Source of the DNA: Owenia fusiformis
Taxonomy: Eukaryota; Annelida; Polychaeta; Sabellida; Oweniidae
Assembly (NCBI GenBank): GCA_903813345.2
Contig: CAIIXF020000011.1
Location: 16,229,754-16,293,753 of the forward strand
Length of the DNA stretch: 64,000 bases
Direction of reading: 5' to 3'
The translations under genes were made by a program, and so were the position numbers. Below, one piece after another: positions 45,301 through 56,690 of this stretch (the first letter of the stretch is position 1; each line of letters opens with the position of its first letter). The notes beneath the pieces were generated by a model. The model saw nothing but the letters and a program-made list of their open reading frames with translations, was not told the DNA's origin and searched no databases.

Positions 45301-47651
45301 CCATAGTGAACGTTTTGAGAAAAGAATGCTTTAGTAAAGCCATTATTGATAGCTGTTTATAATGTCAGCCAATGGGCATTTTCCGAAATGCAAACGCCTG
45401 TATCTTTTGGACTAGGTAAAAGAAAAAAATTAACCCTTCTTATTTTCAAGATGATCATGCGATTGTAACATCCTAGGAATATGGGCTTTATCACTTTTGA
45501 ACTGTTCTGCAGGGGGTCTTTGGAAGATTGATGAATTAGCATGGGGCCCAATATAGTTTTTTATAGTTCAGCGGCTCCTTATTCCTTATTCAGCGGCTCA
45601 GTTATACTTTTTCAGCGGTCTTCTGATATATTTCAATATAATGGCTCTTTGTACCTTTAGATAAATTTGCCACTTATACCTTAATTCAGTGGTCTAAAAG
45701 TCAATGGGTTTACTAAATCTTTTGATTCAATGGGCCACTTAGGCCTATATCTTTTGATTCAATGGTCACTATACCTTAATTTAGTGGCCCACTTATATCT
45801 TTTGATTCATTGGGGACTTCTACCTTAATTCAGTGACCCAGCTATATATATTGGTTCAGTGGGGCACTTATACCTTGATTCAGAGGCCCATTTAGATATT
45901 TTGATTTAATGGGGCAGTTAAAATTTAATTCAGTTGTCTACTGTTGTTAACATTTGAGGACAAAGGAGTATCCAGGAATAGTATATTGGATTTATACTTC
46001 GGAATTTGCTCAACTCGCATACTTTTGAACACCCCGCGCCGTGCATAGTCTAGTTATAAACTACCTGAAGACGAAGCTCTCTTTTAAGAAGTGAAGTCGA
46101 ATGAATGCAAATGTTAACTTTCAGTATTTGATGTGCTATACGTAATGTTATTTACATACCAGAGATCGAGCCAATGAAACCCTGTACTGATTAATGAGCT
46201 AATGCCATAAAACATAGTAATAAGTTGAACCATCATAATAACCAAATCCCCATTAAACTGGTAATACAGGCTTGCTACGGTCAGAGATCAGGTGTAATCA
46301 ATAATCACCACTTCTGTCCAAAGGTAATCAATTACTTGGAATTTACAGGCCCGTGCGACGGCTTTCCCAGGAGGTGGGGGTGATTTTTGCGTACAGATGA
46401 TTGGTTATGCCGCCGACACGCTCACACAAAGCGTCGACAGTGCATCGGATAGATAGGGGGTCTCGAGAAAAATTTAAACCATATCCTGTACATTGTGAGC
46501 ATATTTGAGCCACATTTGTATCATTAAATTCAAATCTCTAAAAAATTGTTTCGGGTAAATTAAAATTAAAAAGCCCCCCCCCCCCCTTCGGACGGGTCTG
46601 AATTTATTTGGTTTCGCTGCAACAGTTCATGCAAGGTCAACATGCTATTATATAAACATGATAATAGGCAATTATGACCCTAATGGGAAAGGTAAATCAA
46701 AATGACAGCTATCCCATTCCAATCAATTAAAAAGTTATCCAAAAACATTAATAATTCTGTTTACTCTGCCAGGACAATGTTAAGTATTTATTTTAAAAAA
46801 ATAAAAATACAGTTACAGAAATTGCGTATTTTGAGCACGGTAAAAGTTAAAAATCTGATGTAGGGTCTTGGGTGATTTCGAAATAAAAAGTATAGACTGA
46901 TTTGTCGTATTCGTAATAATTGTATTTAATTACACGTGATCTCACCAAAAATTATTGTGATATAAGTCTTGTAACGTTTTTATTTAAAATTAAATCGAAG
47001 AAATGATATTCTAGATCAATATTCAATATTCGTACAATATTGGATTGAGGGGGTGCGATTTTTTAGAAAAATATCAGATTTGTGTCCAACAGGGACCAAA
47101 CATGGTAGTTTAGCATGTGGACCTAACTTAAAGTATGCATAAAGAATTACCAATTGTTTAATTTTGGGTTGGACCATGGCAAAAATCGAAAGATATGAGA
47201 CTACGGTCGTTAATCTCCGCCTTTTGCATGTTTAACGAAGTACAATTTTAATGTTATGTCAAAAAAAAAAAAAATGTCAGGCACAACAATATGTAAACAG
47301 TATTGTTCTTTCTCCCGTTTATCATATTCTAACATATCCCTGTATTCCACGCATCTCTTACTTCTAATAATTGCAGGTGTAAAGACCGGCGGGGTTGCAG
47401 TTCTGAAACGTAAAGATCGTTTTATTTACTATCTCATCACCAAAGTACGCTACTTCAACAAACCAACATATGATTCACTTACCAAGAGCTTACATGCCAT
47501 GAAGACACATTGCCAACAGAACAATGTAAAACACATCTCGATGCCTAGAATTGGCTGTGGATTGGATGGACTGTCATGGGATAAAGTTTCAAAAATACTG
47601 ACTGATTTGTTCAGCGGATCTGGGATAACCATCACTGTTTATACCCTTTAG
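33268..47651 (+). CDS. OARD1: ADP-ribose glycohydrolase OARD1/TARG1, 178 aa
   Basis: Macrodomain enzyme that removes ADP-ribose from modified glutamate and deacylates O-acetyl-ADP-ribose, mostly in the nucleus (family knowledge). Exons 33268-33378, 38379-38529 and 47377-47651 join in phase 0 and 1 with GT-AG sites. Residues 42-178 align without large gaps to human OARD1: [23 protein letters not shown] (S61), LITK110, PRIGCGLD151 and the ending TITVYTL. K110 and D151 occupy the positions of the human catalytic Lys84 and Asp125. Residues 1-41 form a longer, charged N-terminus with KRRK and an acidic stretch, against about 15 residues in human. The start is the first ATG after in-frame TGA at 33244. 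Introns of 5.0 and 8.8 kb are full of inverted-repeat elements and a satellite. Confidence 0.92.
33500..33790. repeat. Dispersed GGGCGACGAGCCCC-type repeat
   Basis: CACTGGGGGCAAATTT at the left and TGGATCTACCAGTG at the right are partly inverted. Between them are GGGCCC-rich segments and a G14 run before GCGACGAGCCCC. Transposon-like, class unknown. Confidence 0.45.
35345..35985. repeat. Inverted-repeat element, about 190-bp arms
   Basis: ACAGGTGCATATGTTAGGCC (35387) and its complement (about 35920-35939) are parts of arms at 35345-35550 and 35790-35985. The interior is non-coding. Confidence 0.75.
36175..37143. mobile_element. CACGCCCGGTGATC-ended foldback element
   Basis: 969 bp with arms of about 450 bp. 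It starts CACGCCCGGTGATC and ends GATCACCGGGCGTG. GAACGGAGGGGG is repeated four times on the left, with its complement on the right. No coding capacity. AGTCTC lies outside both ends in inverted form, so the arm may extend slightly further. Confidence 0.75.
37623..37990 (-). pseudogene. Decayed Tc1/mariner-type transposase remnant
   Basis: The minus-strand frame contains [20 protein letters not shown] and, about 20 residues later, [16 protein letters not shown]. This resembles the C-terminal RSPDL-x-PxDFFLWGYLK...IPA segment of IS630/Tc1/mariner transposases, with the middle of that motif deleted. Catalytic acids are not identifiable and no start or termini are seen. It could be chance similarity. 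Confidence 0.35.
38379..38529 (+). CDS. OARD1: OARD1 exon 2
   Basis: Acceptor TTCAAACAG|GCC, donor CAAG|GTAAGA. Encodes the first macrodomain strand and the ADP-ribose-binding loop ([21 protein letters not shown]). Lacks an in-frame ATG start and so cannot stand alone. Confidence 0.92.
39918..42505 (+). repeat. 2.6-kb pentamer-based satellite
   Basis: Built of 5-base words ATGCA, GTGCA, ATACA (and variants TGGTG, AATAT) in periods of 15, 20 and 25 bases. The first 330 bp run at a 25-base period (GATGCAATACAATGYRGTGC). Higher-order repetition: the block at 40501 recurs at 41041, about 540 bp later, and again near 42085. Since 15 and 5 are compatible with the codon length, long stop-free frames (up to 349 codons) open on both strands; they are artefacts. 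Confidence 0.95.
42727..42897. repeat. Dispersed GGCTACGG repeat
   Basis: Shares GTGAAAAACTGCATGATTTT and a G-rich GGCAAGGGGG segment with the MITE at 2059-2252, in opposite orientation, and ends CCCTGGCTACGGCC. Confidence 0.6.
43640..45570. repeat. Tandem array of about 370-bp units, one inverted
   Basis: One unit (about 43640-44010) lies in one orientation. Four to five following units (44200-44560, 44560-44920, 44920-45290, 45290-45570) lie in the other. Recognisable parts are AGAAATGTGTCTGTTTGATT, GCAGGGGGTCTTTTGAAGAT and GCAGCCAATGGGGATTTTCC. Divergence between units is moderate. Confidence 0.75.
45570..45950. repeat. Degenerate short-unit repeat (CACTTATACC...TTCAGTGG)
   Basis: Irregular repeats of about 30 and 60 bp built from TTGATTCA(A/G)TGG and CACTTATACCTTAATTCAG. 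No coding potential. Confidence 0.55.
45951..47255. other. OARD1 intron 2, right part
   Basis: No exon. A dispersed-repeat-like segment at about 46345-46605 begins GGCCCGTGCGACGGCTTT, contains GCCGACACGCTCACAC and ends with a C13 run (46574-46586) and TTCGGACGGG. Confidence 0.45.
47377..47651 (+). CDS. OARD1: OARD1 exon 3
   Basis: Acceptor AATTGCAG|GT, 90 codons and stop. Contains catalytic K110 (YYLITK) and D151 (RIGCGLD) and the conserved C-terminus. Codons before 47377 in the same frame are intron. Confidence 0.93.
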
Positions 47652-47860
47652 TTATTATGTCACAGCCAGTAAACAACCACCGTGTTCTGGGACTGACGCA
47701 TGGTTGATGGTCGCCATTTGGCCTCTGAAACAAATGTTAAGTTTTCATAACTGCTGCCGGTGGTGGCATATGTCATGACAGTGTCTCGTTTTACATGCAT
47801 TTGATATTATTTTGAAGTGAGACAGGATCTTGTGGATCATTGGTCCTTCTGATTGTAGGT

Positions 47861-47993
47861 TATGCTGTGGTCACATGGTCACTACGGGTCCCGGCCGATT
47901 GAGTATTTTGTTCAAAATTGTATTCAATTTTGAACAAAATACTTCTCGACCGGGCGCCGGTGCTGAAAATGGTAGCATATGTGACCACGGCAT
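47861..47993. repeat. Foldback with perfect 18-bp hairpin after OARD1 stop
   Basis: GTATTTTGTTCAAAATTG (47903-47920) pairs perfectly with 47925-47942 around a 4-base loop. Outer arms ATGCTGTGGTCACAT (from 47861) and ATGTGACCACGGCAT (to about 47993) also pair. If transcribed, it would lie in the OARD1 3' UTR, before the nearest poly(A) signals. Confidence 0.8.
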
Positions 47994-48058
47994 TTGCGAC
48001 ATATTTGGACAATTTGATTTCTTCTCTTGTTGTTTATATTTACGTTCATTATATTGTG

Positions 48059-48113
48059 AATAAACTTCATAACTTAAGACTGACATTTGCAAACTTTTAT
48101 CGTACCTAATAAA
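48059..48113 (+). terminator. Candidate OARD1 poly(A) signals
   Basis: AATAAA at 48059-48064 and 48108-48113, about 410-460 bp after the stop codon. These are the first clear signals downstream. Confidence 0.4.
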
Positions 48114-48180
48114 GGTACATGTACGATATTGTCGTCAGCTTGACGGGCGGGCGGCGGGCGGGCGGCGTGTCACTTTTCAG

Positions 48181-48666
48181 CTTGTCTACAGGTTTCCAGC
48201 CAAACCATTTGACAGATTCATCTGAAATTTTCAGGAATGTTTCTACGTATCAAAGTTAAGAACTGATTAGTTTTTGGGCATTCTGGGTAAATTTTAAGGT
48301 GACCATTTTGGATTTTCCGTCCTAAAATCTTCACTTTCAAGACTTGTCTACAGGTTTTCAGCCAAACCATTTGACGGATTCATTTGAAATTTACAGGGAT
48401 GTTTCTACATATCAAAGTTAACAACTGATTAGTTTTTGGGCATTCTGGGTTGATTTTAAGGTGGCCATTTTGGATTTTCCGTCCTAAAATCTTCACTTTT
48501 AAGACTTTTCTACAGGTTTCCAGCCAAACCATTTGATGGATTCATCTGAAATTTTCAGGGATGTTTCTACGTATCAAAGTTAAGAACTGATTAGTTTTTG
48601 GGCATTCTGGGTAAATTTTAAGGTGGCCATTTTGGATTTTCCGTCCTAAATTCTTCACTGTCACAC
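48181..48666 (+). repeat. 162-bp tandem repeat, three units
   Basis: Units start at 48181, 48343 and 48505 with CTTGTCTACAGG and end with TTTTCCGTCCTAAAATCTTC. Identity is over 90% by eye. A GGGCGGGCGGC-rich block precedes them (48145-48170). Confidence 0.9.
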
Positions 48667-48881
48667 TGCTGTGTTTTAGGCACGATATTGTTCACGTCTG
48701 TGCCTTGTTTGTTATTGTTAAACAATTCATCATTTCTTTATTTTCGTGTATAGGGCAAATAATTTCAATTACAAGATCTGGATGGCGTTTACTTTCCCGA
48801 GCAATTTCAAAAGTTTAAAGGCCCAATATCAAATTTTAATTACTTTAGCAAATATTGCAGTCGTTTCTAACCCTACTATCA

Positions 48882-49661
48882 CACCAAACTAGTTCTCACT
48901 ACGTTCTCGAAAACGGGCTTTAATTGTGTACGAACAGACTGGACGTACTTAGAACCATTTGGGGTCTATTTACAAACGTCATCGAACGTACTCGAACGGG
49001 TAGGTCCTCTAGAACTTAGAACATGCTCAAAATGTTCTCTTGGTCCTCACGTTCTTCAATTAGAACGAGTGACAACCTTCTAATGACGAGCTGGACGGAC
49101 TACGAACAAAACCGTCGTACTTCAATCCTACTAGGGACGTTTTTACAACGAGTTGAACTGTCCGAGGACGTATTGAGAACGAGGTAGAACTAATTGCAAA
49201 CGGGTTAAAACTGATTAAGAACGTTTTTATCAACGAGTTAGCAAAAATATAGCTATCACACCAAGCAAGTTGCAACTGCGTTCTTCAAAACTGGTTTTAA
49301 ACTGTGTGCGAACGGAATGAACGTAGCTACAACCTTTTACGGTATGTTTACGAACTTTACGGACTTTCCCGGACGGGGAATGTGATTTAGAATTTTGAAT
49401 TGATTCAAAATTCGATGGCAACCATACCGTTCTGTAATCAGGTCATGATGACCTTCTAGACTAAGGGACGCGTTGTACGACGTTGCACACCGACGTGGTG
49501 CGACCTGAACGAACTGCGAATGAGATGGACGTATTGAAGACTGTTTATGAACGAAGTAGCTAATTATTTTAGACATATTTCCCGACCACAGTCAGATTGA
49601 GCCCGTTTTAAGACGTTTTCGTAGGACTGGCAAGAACGGGTAAGAACTAGTTTGGTGTGAT
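48882..49661. mobile_element. ATCACACCAAACTAGTTCT-ended element
   Basis: 780 bp. The left end ATCACACCAAACTAGTTCT and the right end AGAACTAGTTTGGTGTGAT are perfect inverted repeats. A third internal copy, ATCACACCAAGCAAGTTGC, lies at about 49255, so the element may be two tandem units. GAACG words recur throughout. Non-coding; a G14 run (49662-49675) abuts the right end. Confidence 0.75.
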
Positions 49662-49675
49662 GGGGGGGGGGGGGG

Positions 49676-51053
49676 AGGGGTAATGTAACCCCGTGACATC
49701 ACAAATTATTTATCTCATAACATTTTAACAACACACAAAATGCCATTTTTTGTTGAAATAATGTGGCTGTAACAAATTGTATAAAGCATCATTTCAAAGT
49801 TTACATTGGGACCTTTAAATATATTACTGCCAGCAATCAAGCTGTGGCGCTCTTAGTTTCTGTTAATATCCCAATATGTGAAAACAATTTACGATTTAGG
49901 TGTAAAGGTAAAGTCATAGTCACGAATTTGTTGACATGACAACTGTGTTGGAATGCTCTTGTTAATTAGTCTTTATGGTTTCTTTATTATTATATCCAAA
50001 ATTAGTATGCAACTGGCATTAAAGCTTCGTGGAAATGTGCAGTAAAGTATTTCTAATGATTTCTCTATACTAGAGGAAATCACAGCCTCGCAAGAACATT
50101 ATGACCAAAAAGCGCTGGCTTAATTAGCCCATCGAGCGAAGTTCTGTAGGGATATAGTGAAGCCCCCGTCCGTCCGTCCGTCCGTCCGTCCGTCTGTCCG
50201 TCCGTCCGTAAGATAACTCGAATACTAGTGGACGGATTTTCTTCATATTCGGTGCAAAGATGTATATTCTTAAATACAGTAGTTTTCTACAAAAAAACGT
50301 TTTAAGAAGTATAGCTTTATCATAGCCTACTCAAATGAAAGTCAATTTAGAGTAGATTGCAAGTATTGTATTATTTTTTTGATTCGGACCTCGTAAAATT
50401 CAAAATGGCCGCCTCAGCGCCTAATGTTGAATTTTGCAATATGTTTTGATCTCTTCAAAGAATGGCTATATTATACTCAAATTGAAGGCATTTTAGAGTA
50501 GATCACAAGTATGGTATTGTTTTTCTGATTCGTGCCTCTGAAAATTGCTGCTACTCGTGTAATTGCCGCTTTCTAGCTTTATTTATTTATTTGTAAAAGC
50601 AGGAATAGAAAGCAGTAAAACAAATTTCTTTCTCCAGGTTATGCAATTAGCTAATATAACCTACTAAACAACACACTCCAAAACTTCAATGGATTCTTTC
50701 TCAAAGCTAAGAAATGTTTGTGTGAGAATCATATGTGGCTTTTCTACTATTAATGGTTAGTCTATGTAAAGTTTAAGCTCACACAGCGAGCTATAATCAC
50801 CGTACCACTATGCTCTCCAGCATTCTGTCTTTCCTTTCGTCTGACGTGAATAGAGTGAACTACCGTAAAATATAACAATAACTTAAGCGAGATAAAACTT
50901 GGACTTCAATTCTGTCAATATGACCCCCCTTTCTACAAATTGACGTACTGTCAAGTAGATTTGAGATATTCTTGATCAGCTAAGTGCATGCTGTGGTACC
51001 AGGGGGATAATAGAATGATAGATGTATCCAGTCAGTAACCTGACAATAGCCCT
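49676..51053. other. Intergenic with (CCGT)n repeat
   Basis: No gene. A CCGT tetranucleotide array (50165-50208, one CTGT interruption) is followed by AAGATAACTCGAATACTAG, a combination that looks like a dispersed-repeat head. Confidence 0.55.
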
Positions 51054-51743
51054 ATTTACACTACACGCGACATTTCAAGACGTCTTAGCTGAAACGTTTT
51101 AGTAAAATGATGTTGAGTTTACACCATTTTCAAGACGTCTTACGAAATATGATTGATCGATCATGAGTTTACACCTGTTTTTCTAAAATGTCTTAGAGAT
51201 ATGTAGGCATACATGTAAAAAAGCAGTTCAAACTGGTTGAAGGATGGTTCTGTCAACATAGCTATTCCTCTCCCGCTAACTATACTTTCTGCTAAAGAAT
51301 GCATCGGTTTAAAAAAAATATGTCCTAAAAAGAGCATTATTAAAAGCATGAAAGAGGGCAGGAAGATTTTGTTCATATATTAGGATTATGATAGAACGCT
51401 AGGCGAATTAGTTCTTCTCGATATTTTTTGGATCATATTGGTAACAAAGGGATGAGATAAGAGAAAGGACCATGCTACACATGTAATCAGGAAGTTTCAA
51501 ACTTTTCATTCAGCGCAACACATAAAACCGGGCTAAGAGCTCTTAGCTAAACCCGATGGATTTACAATCGCTTGTAAAACATTTTAACTCTAAGACGTCT
51601 TGGTTATGTCTAGGGTCCTAAAATGTCTTAGCTAAGCGCTCTTAGCCGAGAGCTCTTGAGAAAATCTGGATTTACATTACATTTGTAAAACGTTTTAACG
51701 CTAAAACGTTTTGGCCAAGACGCCTCAGGGCGCTAGTGTAAAT
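51054..51743. mobile_element. ATTTACACTA-ended inverted-repeat element
   Basis: 690 bp, starting ATTTACACTA and ending TAGTGTAAAT. Both subterminal regions repeat AAACGTTTTAG and AAGACGTCTTAG palindromes. Non-coding; target duplication unclear. Confidence 0.65.
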
Positions 51744-54700
51744 CCAACGAATAAGCCAACATCTAGACAAGTTGACTACATGTCAAACATCGTATCGTTG
51801 AAAAACCAAATTTTGGACGAGTAGTCATAAGATTCAAACATTTTCCTTCAATTTGCACACTTTGATATGGTTTTAGCAATATATTGTTTATTTGAAATAT
51901 AGGGTCCCGATAACAAAATATCTCACAAAATTATCAAAATTGCTAGTATTTGTATGGTCAACTATATTATATTATAATTTTTATTTTAAAATATCACATA
52001 TCAAAATGGCCACCGCCTTTATTGTCGGAACAGCACAATTCTGTCATAGTCATAAGCAATTTCTTGATTAGCTTGCAATTTTAAAGTTATATTTTGAGGC
52101 AAATCTTAAAATAACCTCCAATGTTGCAGTCCAAATGATCAATATTACATTTTTGGCCATTTAATAAGTCTAAAAGAATTGCAGGAATTTGCGTCTTTGT
52201 AGTAATCACTATTAAAACTTTGACGAAAGTCTTCTCTGTCAATTCCAAAATTTTAATCGCTGCCATTTTAATTGAAATGAACAAATGTCCAATTGGGGCC
52301 TTGTACATTGGCATAGATTAAACGATCGAAAGAATGGCAAACTCATTTAATCGCCATCAATTACTCGAATAATAAGATAACCTTTAGAAATTACCGCCAT
52401 CGATCATTATCGATATCTCCAACTTTGAAAGTTGCCCAGGTCTATTGAGAATTGTGTAATATCATCTACTGTAGAATAGTATGCGAAATCAAGATGTCAA
52501 ACAGGGTTACAAGCAAACCGAACCCAAACATTATTTTGTTTTGGTTCTACATTTTTTTCATTTATGTTCATCATCTGTGACATCATTTGTGATAATCGTA
52601 ATATTTCCCCATAAAACTTGTCATTACGCCTCGTTTTGTTCTGGATCAAGTATGCGACCACTCCTATATGAACAAATTACTAGTATGTCTGATACAAGGT
52701 AGGCCAAAACGCCCACACTTTTTATACATGTTAATAACCAAATGGTGATGCTGCACAAATAAAAGTATAGATTCTATATACTACAAATTAGCTGAATAAA
52801 ACTGAAACAATAGATGTTAAAAGTGCAAATCTCTTGAAATTCTCATGACAAACGAGAATAAGCGAGATTTCAAAGCTATATGGAAACTCCTCTATTGACC
52901 TCCGTCTACCCCAAATTTAATTTTGATGTTTTTGCGTAATTTCGATGGGAAAGGTTGAGGCAATATTGGTGTAACTTTTTAGTATTATACTCTATATATG
53001 AAACCCAGGAAATGTGAAAATGTGATTGAAAAAAAACTGATTAAACATCAGGGAAAACGGAACAAATCAATTAGCCAAGTACTAGATTTATTCCAAAGAT
53101 TTTCACATACGAGTTGTGTTCACGAAAGAGATTAAATGGATGTTGTTGGCTAAATCTAGCGCATTGCGACAAATGAAATGGATAGACGCCTTTTTTGCAT
53201 GAACAAATTTCTCTTTGCCACCTTTTTGAGGGCTGAATCACTTTCTTGAATCACTCTATTGAATCATTTCTTCTTGCGATACTACTAATCGACCACTTTT
53301 CTTCCGGAAATTGTTTTAGAATAATGTCAGCTTGTCAACGTCGTATCCTATGCATCTCTTGAACAGATTTTATAAGATGTAAAATTTTTGTAAAAATGTT
53401 TCATCAGTTATCATACCACCGTATTCACATCTATAGTGTATTTGAATCGTTCTCGAAATATGCCAAAATATTTACTTTGTAATGTCAGAGACAAATGTTT
53501 AGCTGCATCTATAGGGACGGTCCTTAAGGAATTCATGATGATTTAAAAAAAGTCATATTAGAACAAAAAAATAGAAATGGACCTGTGCTGCCAAACACTG
53601 TAAGTTTTGTAAATATTTTGTAAGTCTGTAAGTTGCAAGTGCCTGGGGCGGATGACATTGTTGACTTACAATACAATATATCAAAGGAATTATAATGACG
53701 GGAAAAGGAAACTTGTACTAATGGGTACTTAAGGCGTTTAGGGAACGTGTTACCCTAGATATAGAATGGGTACACATTGTGGCAATATATTATTATCATG
53801 TTTATGAAGTTCCCACAACTGTTTATTATCACGAACGTGTGGAAATGGCCAATGAGCGTTTACAAAAAAGGGACCTCAAATCCCGGGTCCTTAATCGAAT
53901 CTACTATTCATTTTCCTTTTTAACTTATTTTCTCGTGTTTTTAATTGATTGTTTATACTGTATTTTTGTATGCCCGCGTTACTAGTGCATTGCATAATGT
54001 TTAAATGAGGTTTTCCTCAGGTATCAGTAAAAAGAACAAGCGCACGAACACTCACACAATTCATGTGGTGCACTAGCAACAAGCTGGCGCAGTTGACACA
54101 AGCGAGCAGCCGACAAGGTTGCCACAGCGTAATTAGCGGTTTAAGTGCGCTTGGATGAGCTGCTTTTGTTGAAAACATGTGAGCATATGATTTGCAACGC
54201 ATGGACTCATTGTTCTCTTTCATGGAATGCAATATTATATATTATGCAATGTACTCTCCCGCGGGAAGTTTAGAAACGCAGCCATAGTCTTTAACTAGAA
54301 ATACGTGTAGTTAAGGGTTCTAAGTACTAGATATAGTAATAAAGATAATACAAATTCAAAACACGATGAGACGACCTGCAGCAGTGCAATAATTGCACTT
54401 TATAAAAGTGTTCATTTGAACAAAGAGGCTATTTTTCTGGTTATAAATTCACGTATGTATGCTCTGAACATGGACTTCTAATCATGCTCTGAACTAACAG
54501 ACTAAGGTGACGACATTTACACGTTGTACAATCTATCACATATTACGTATCTATATGGTGTTTCATAATGAGCATCCTCAATCATATACCAATCCTAAAA
54601 AAGCATACCTCATGGTTTATACTATAGTTTTATATGAAAGCTTATTCAATTCTGAACTTATTGAAACAACTTATTAACTTTGATTATTCCTCAGCAATTT

Positions 54701-56150
54701 TATTACTTGCTACATATTTCTATAGCTCGAGTGAGCCACAGCGCTCTTGGTAGTTATTTTGAATATTTCATACATTGTAATAATGTAATATAATTATAGT
54801 GTTGTTAATTTTAAATAATAATCACTACACTGTAATCATCGTCGTGATTTTACAATGTTTTTGCTTGTTGTGCGATCTGGTCCTCTTAAAATCCAATACC
54901 AAATCATCAAAAATCAGGCAAATATTGTGACTCCCAAACTTAAGTTCAAAGAGATCAGGAACCAGTTATACCAATTTAAAATTTTCGATACGAAGGACCA
55001 GAATTGAATAAACTTTGTTATGATATATATATTATGGGGTCGTGTGATCTAACAGGTTTGACTGTAGATGGGGGGGGGGCAATTATAAAACAGCTTATTT
55101 TGCTATACAAATGTCTCATGCAATGCTTATAAAGGAGGGACAAAATGATAACAAGATCCCACCTCAATGTGCACGTGGCGGACATAATTAACGAGGCACT
55201 TTTACAGAAAATGATATAAATACGCGAAGACATTTCTTTTAATTGTTACTTGGCTAAGGGAAAAGTCGTCAGGTCAGGATGATCATCAACGCCTTTTGCC
55301 CACATGATAAGATATAGACCTATTTAGACACACGAAATATTACCGTAATACCATAACCCCTCGACATGGGAAATCATTATCATGGCCTTCTATTTAACAT
55401 TCCTTTCTTGTCAAAAATAGGAAGATGTGATGGGTTTCAGAATGATATCCCCTCTGTTTGCTTTAATTTAGCACTTAAAACACCCATTAAGCCTTATCAT
55501 GGGGTTTTCGATTAATCATGTTTTGTAACCCTCACAGAGTTTATCTGGAAATATACTTTTTGTGTCCATGTGTTTATTGCAAGGCGTCAGTAGAATTGCA
55601 ACTTGATTGTCCTGTTTATCATCCATACGACGATTAACCTTGGAGTTCACAGTCTCATATCACTATTCCTGTTTAAGTCCAAAGTGGTACCTGACAGTCT
55701 TCCAAAACATCCCTTCAGAACGCCTTGTGATTTTCCTTGAGGTGGGTGCATCTTCTCCGATTCGATAACCGCAAAAGACTAATTGGCACTTCAATATACA
55801 TGAATACATTCTAATACTCATAGCATCTTTCTGTTTCACCTGAAACATGCTCTGACATTATGAGGCATATTCTGTGATCTGAGCACATCAGATGGGAAGA
55901 GTTATAACTGTCAAGAAGTGTGATAGTTATCATGTAACCATCTACCTTAATGTCAATACATCACATAATAGACATTGTATTTAACAGCAGATATTAGAAC
56001 AGACACAGGTACACATCTTTTATGACCCCAATTTGATGAATAGGGCTTTTGAAACAGGAGACTAAATTTGGTTTTCGTAGCTTCTGCTTGAGTCTGATCT
56101 AAAAGAACTTTCGCTCGAGCGATCTTGTGCGACATTCTTTCTACTTGACC
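51744..56150. other. Intergenic, no gene recognised
   Basis: A 4.4-kb AT-rich stretch. A mariner-like terminus (GGTAGGCCAAAACGCCCACA, about 52698) is the only repeat-like sign. I checked the longer frames (for example 53779-53985 plus, 55663-55848 minus) and found no family match or convincing splice sites. Confidence 0.45.
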
Positions 56151-56155
56151 TTCAA

Positions 56156-56690
56156 GATTTGACCTTCGGTGACTTTTCAAGGTCAAAAAGATCTTTTTTC
56201 AACTTGTTTCAAATTGATCATTTTTTCAAATCATCTCCACGTTATCAGAAATTCAAATCTCACTTAAGATTTGAGATTCGACCTTCATTCACCTTCTCAA
56301 ATGGTCAAATGGGTCAAAAAGGTATTTTTTCAACTTGCTTCAAATTGACCAGTTCTTCTTTCAAAATCATCTTGAAGTTCTCAAAAGTTCAAATCTGACT
56401 ATAGATTTGACCTTCAATGACATGCTCAAGGTCAGAAAAATATTTGACCTTCTCAAGGTCAAAAAGGTCTTTTACAACTTGCTTCAAATTGACCAATTCA
56501 TTTTTTCAAAATCATTTAGAAAATCTCAGAAGTTCAAATCTGACTTTAGATTTGAGATTTTACCTTCAATGACCTTGTCAGGGCAAAAAGGTCTTTTTTC
56601 AATGTGCTTCAAATTTACCAATTTGTTATTTTTAAAATCATCTACAAGTTCTCAGAAATTCAAATCTGATTTAAGAGTGAACTAATAACA
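56156..56690 (+). repeat. Tandem repeat, four units of about 125-145 bp
   Basis: Anchor word AACTTG (AATGTG in the last) at 56201, 56332, 56476 and 56601. Each unit has AAGGTCAAAAAGGTCTTTTT, TTCAAATTGACCA and AGTTCAAATCTGACT. TCAAGGTCA occurs three times. Confidence 0.8.

Noticed and set aside
55663-55848. Minus-strand 61-codon frame as an exon
   Set aside because: No convincing splice sites in phase and no recognisable protein.
56159-56685. Coding frames of 79 and 116 codons
   Set aside because: They lie entirely in the 125-145-bp tandem repeat.
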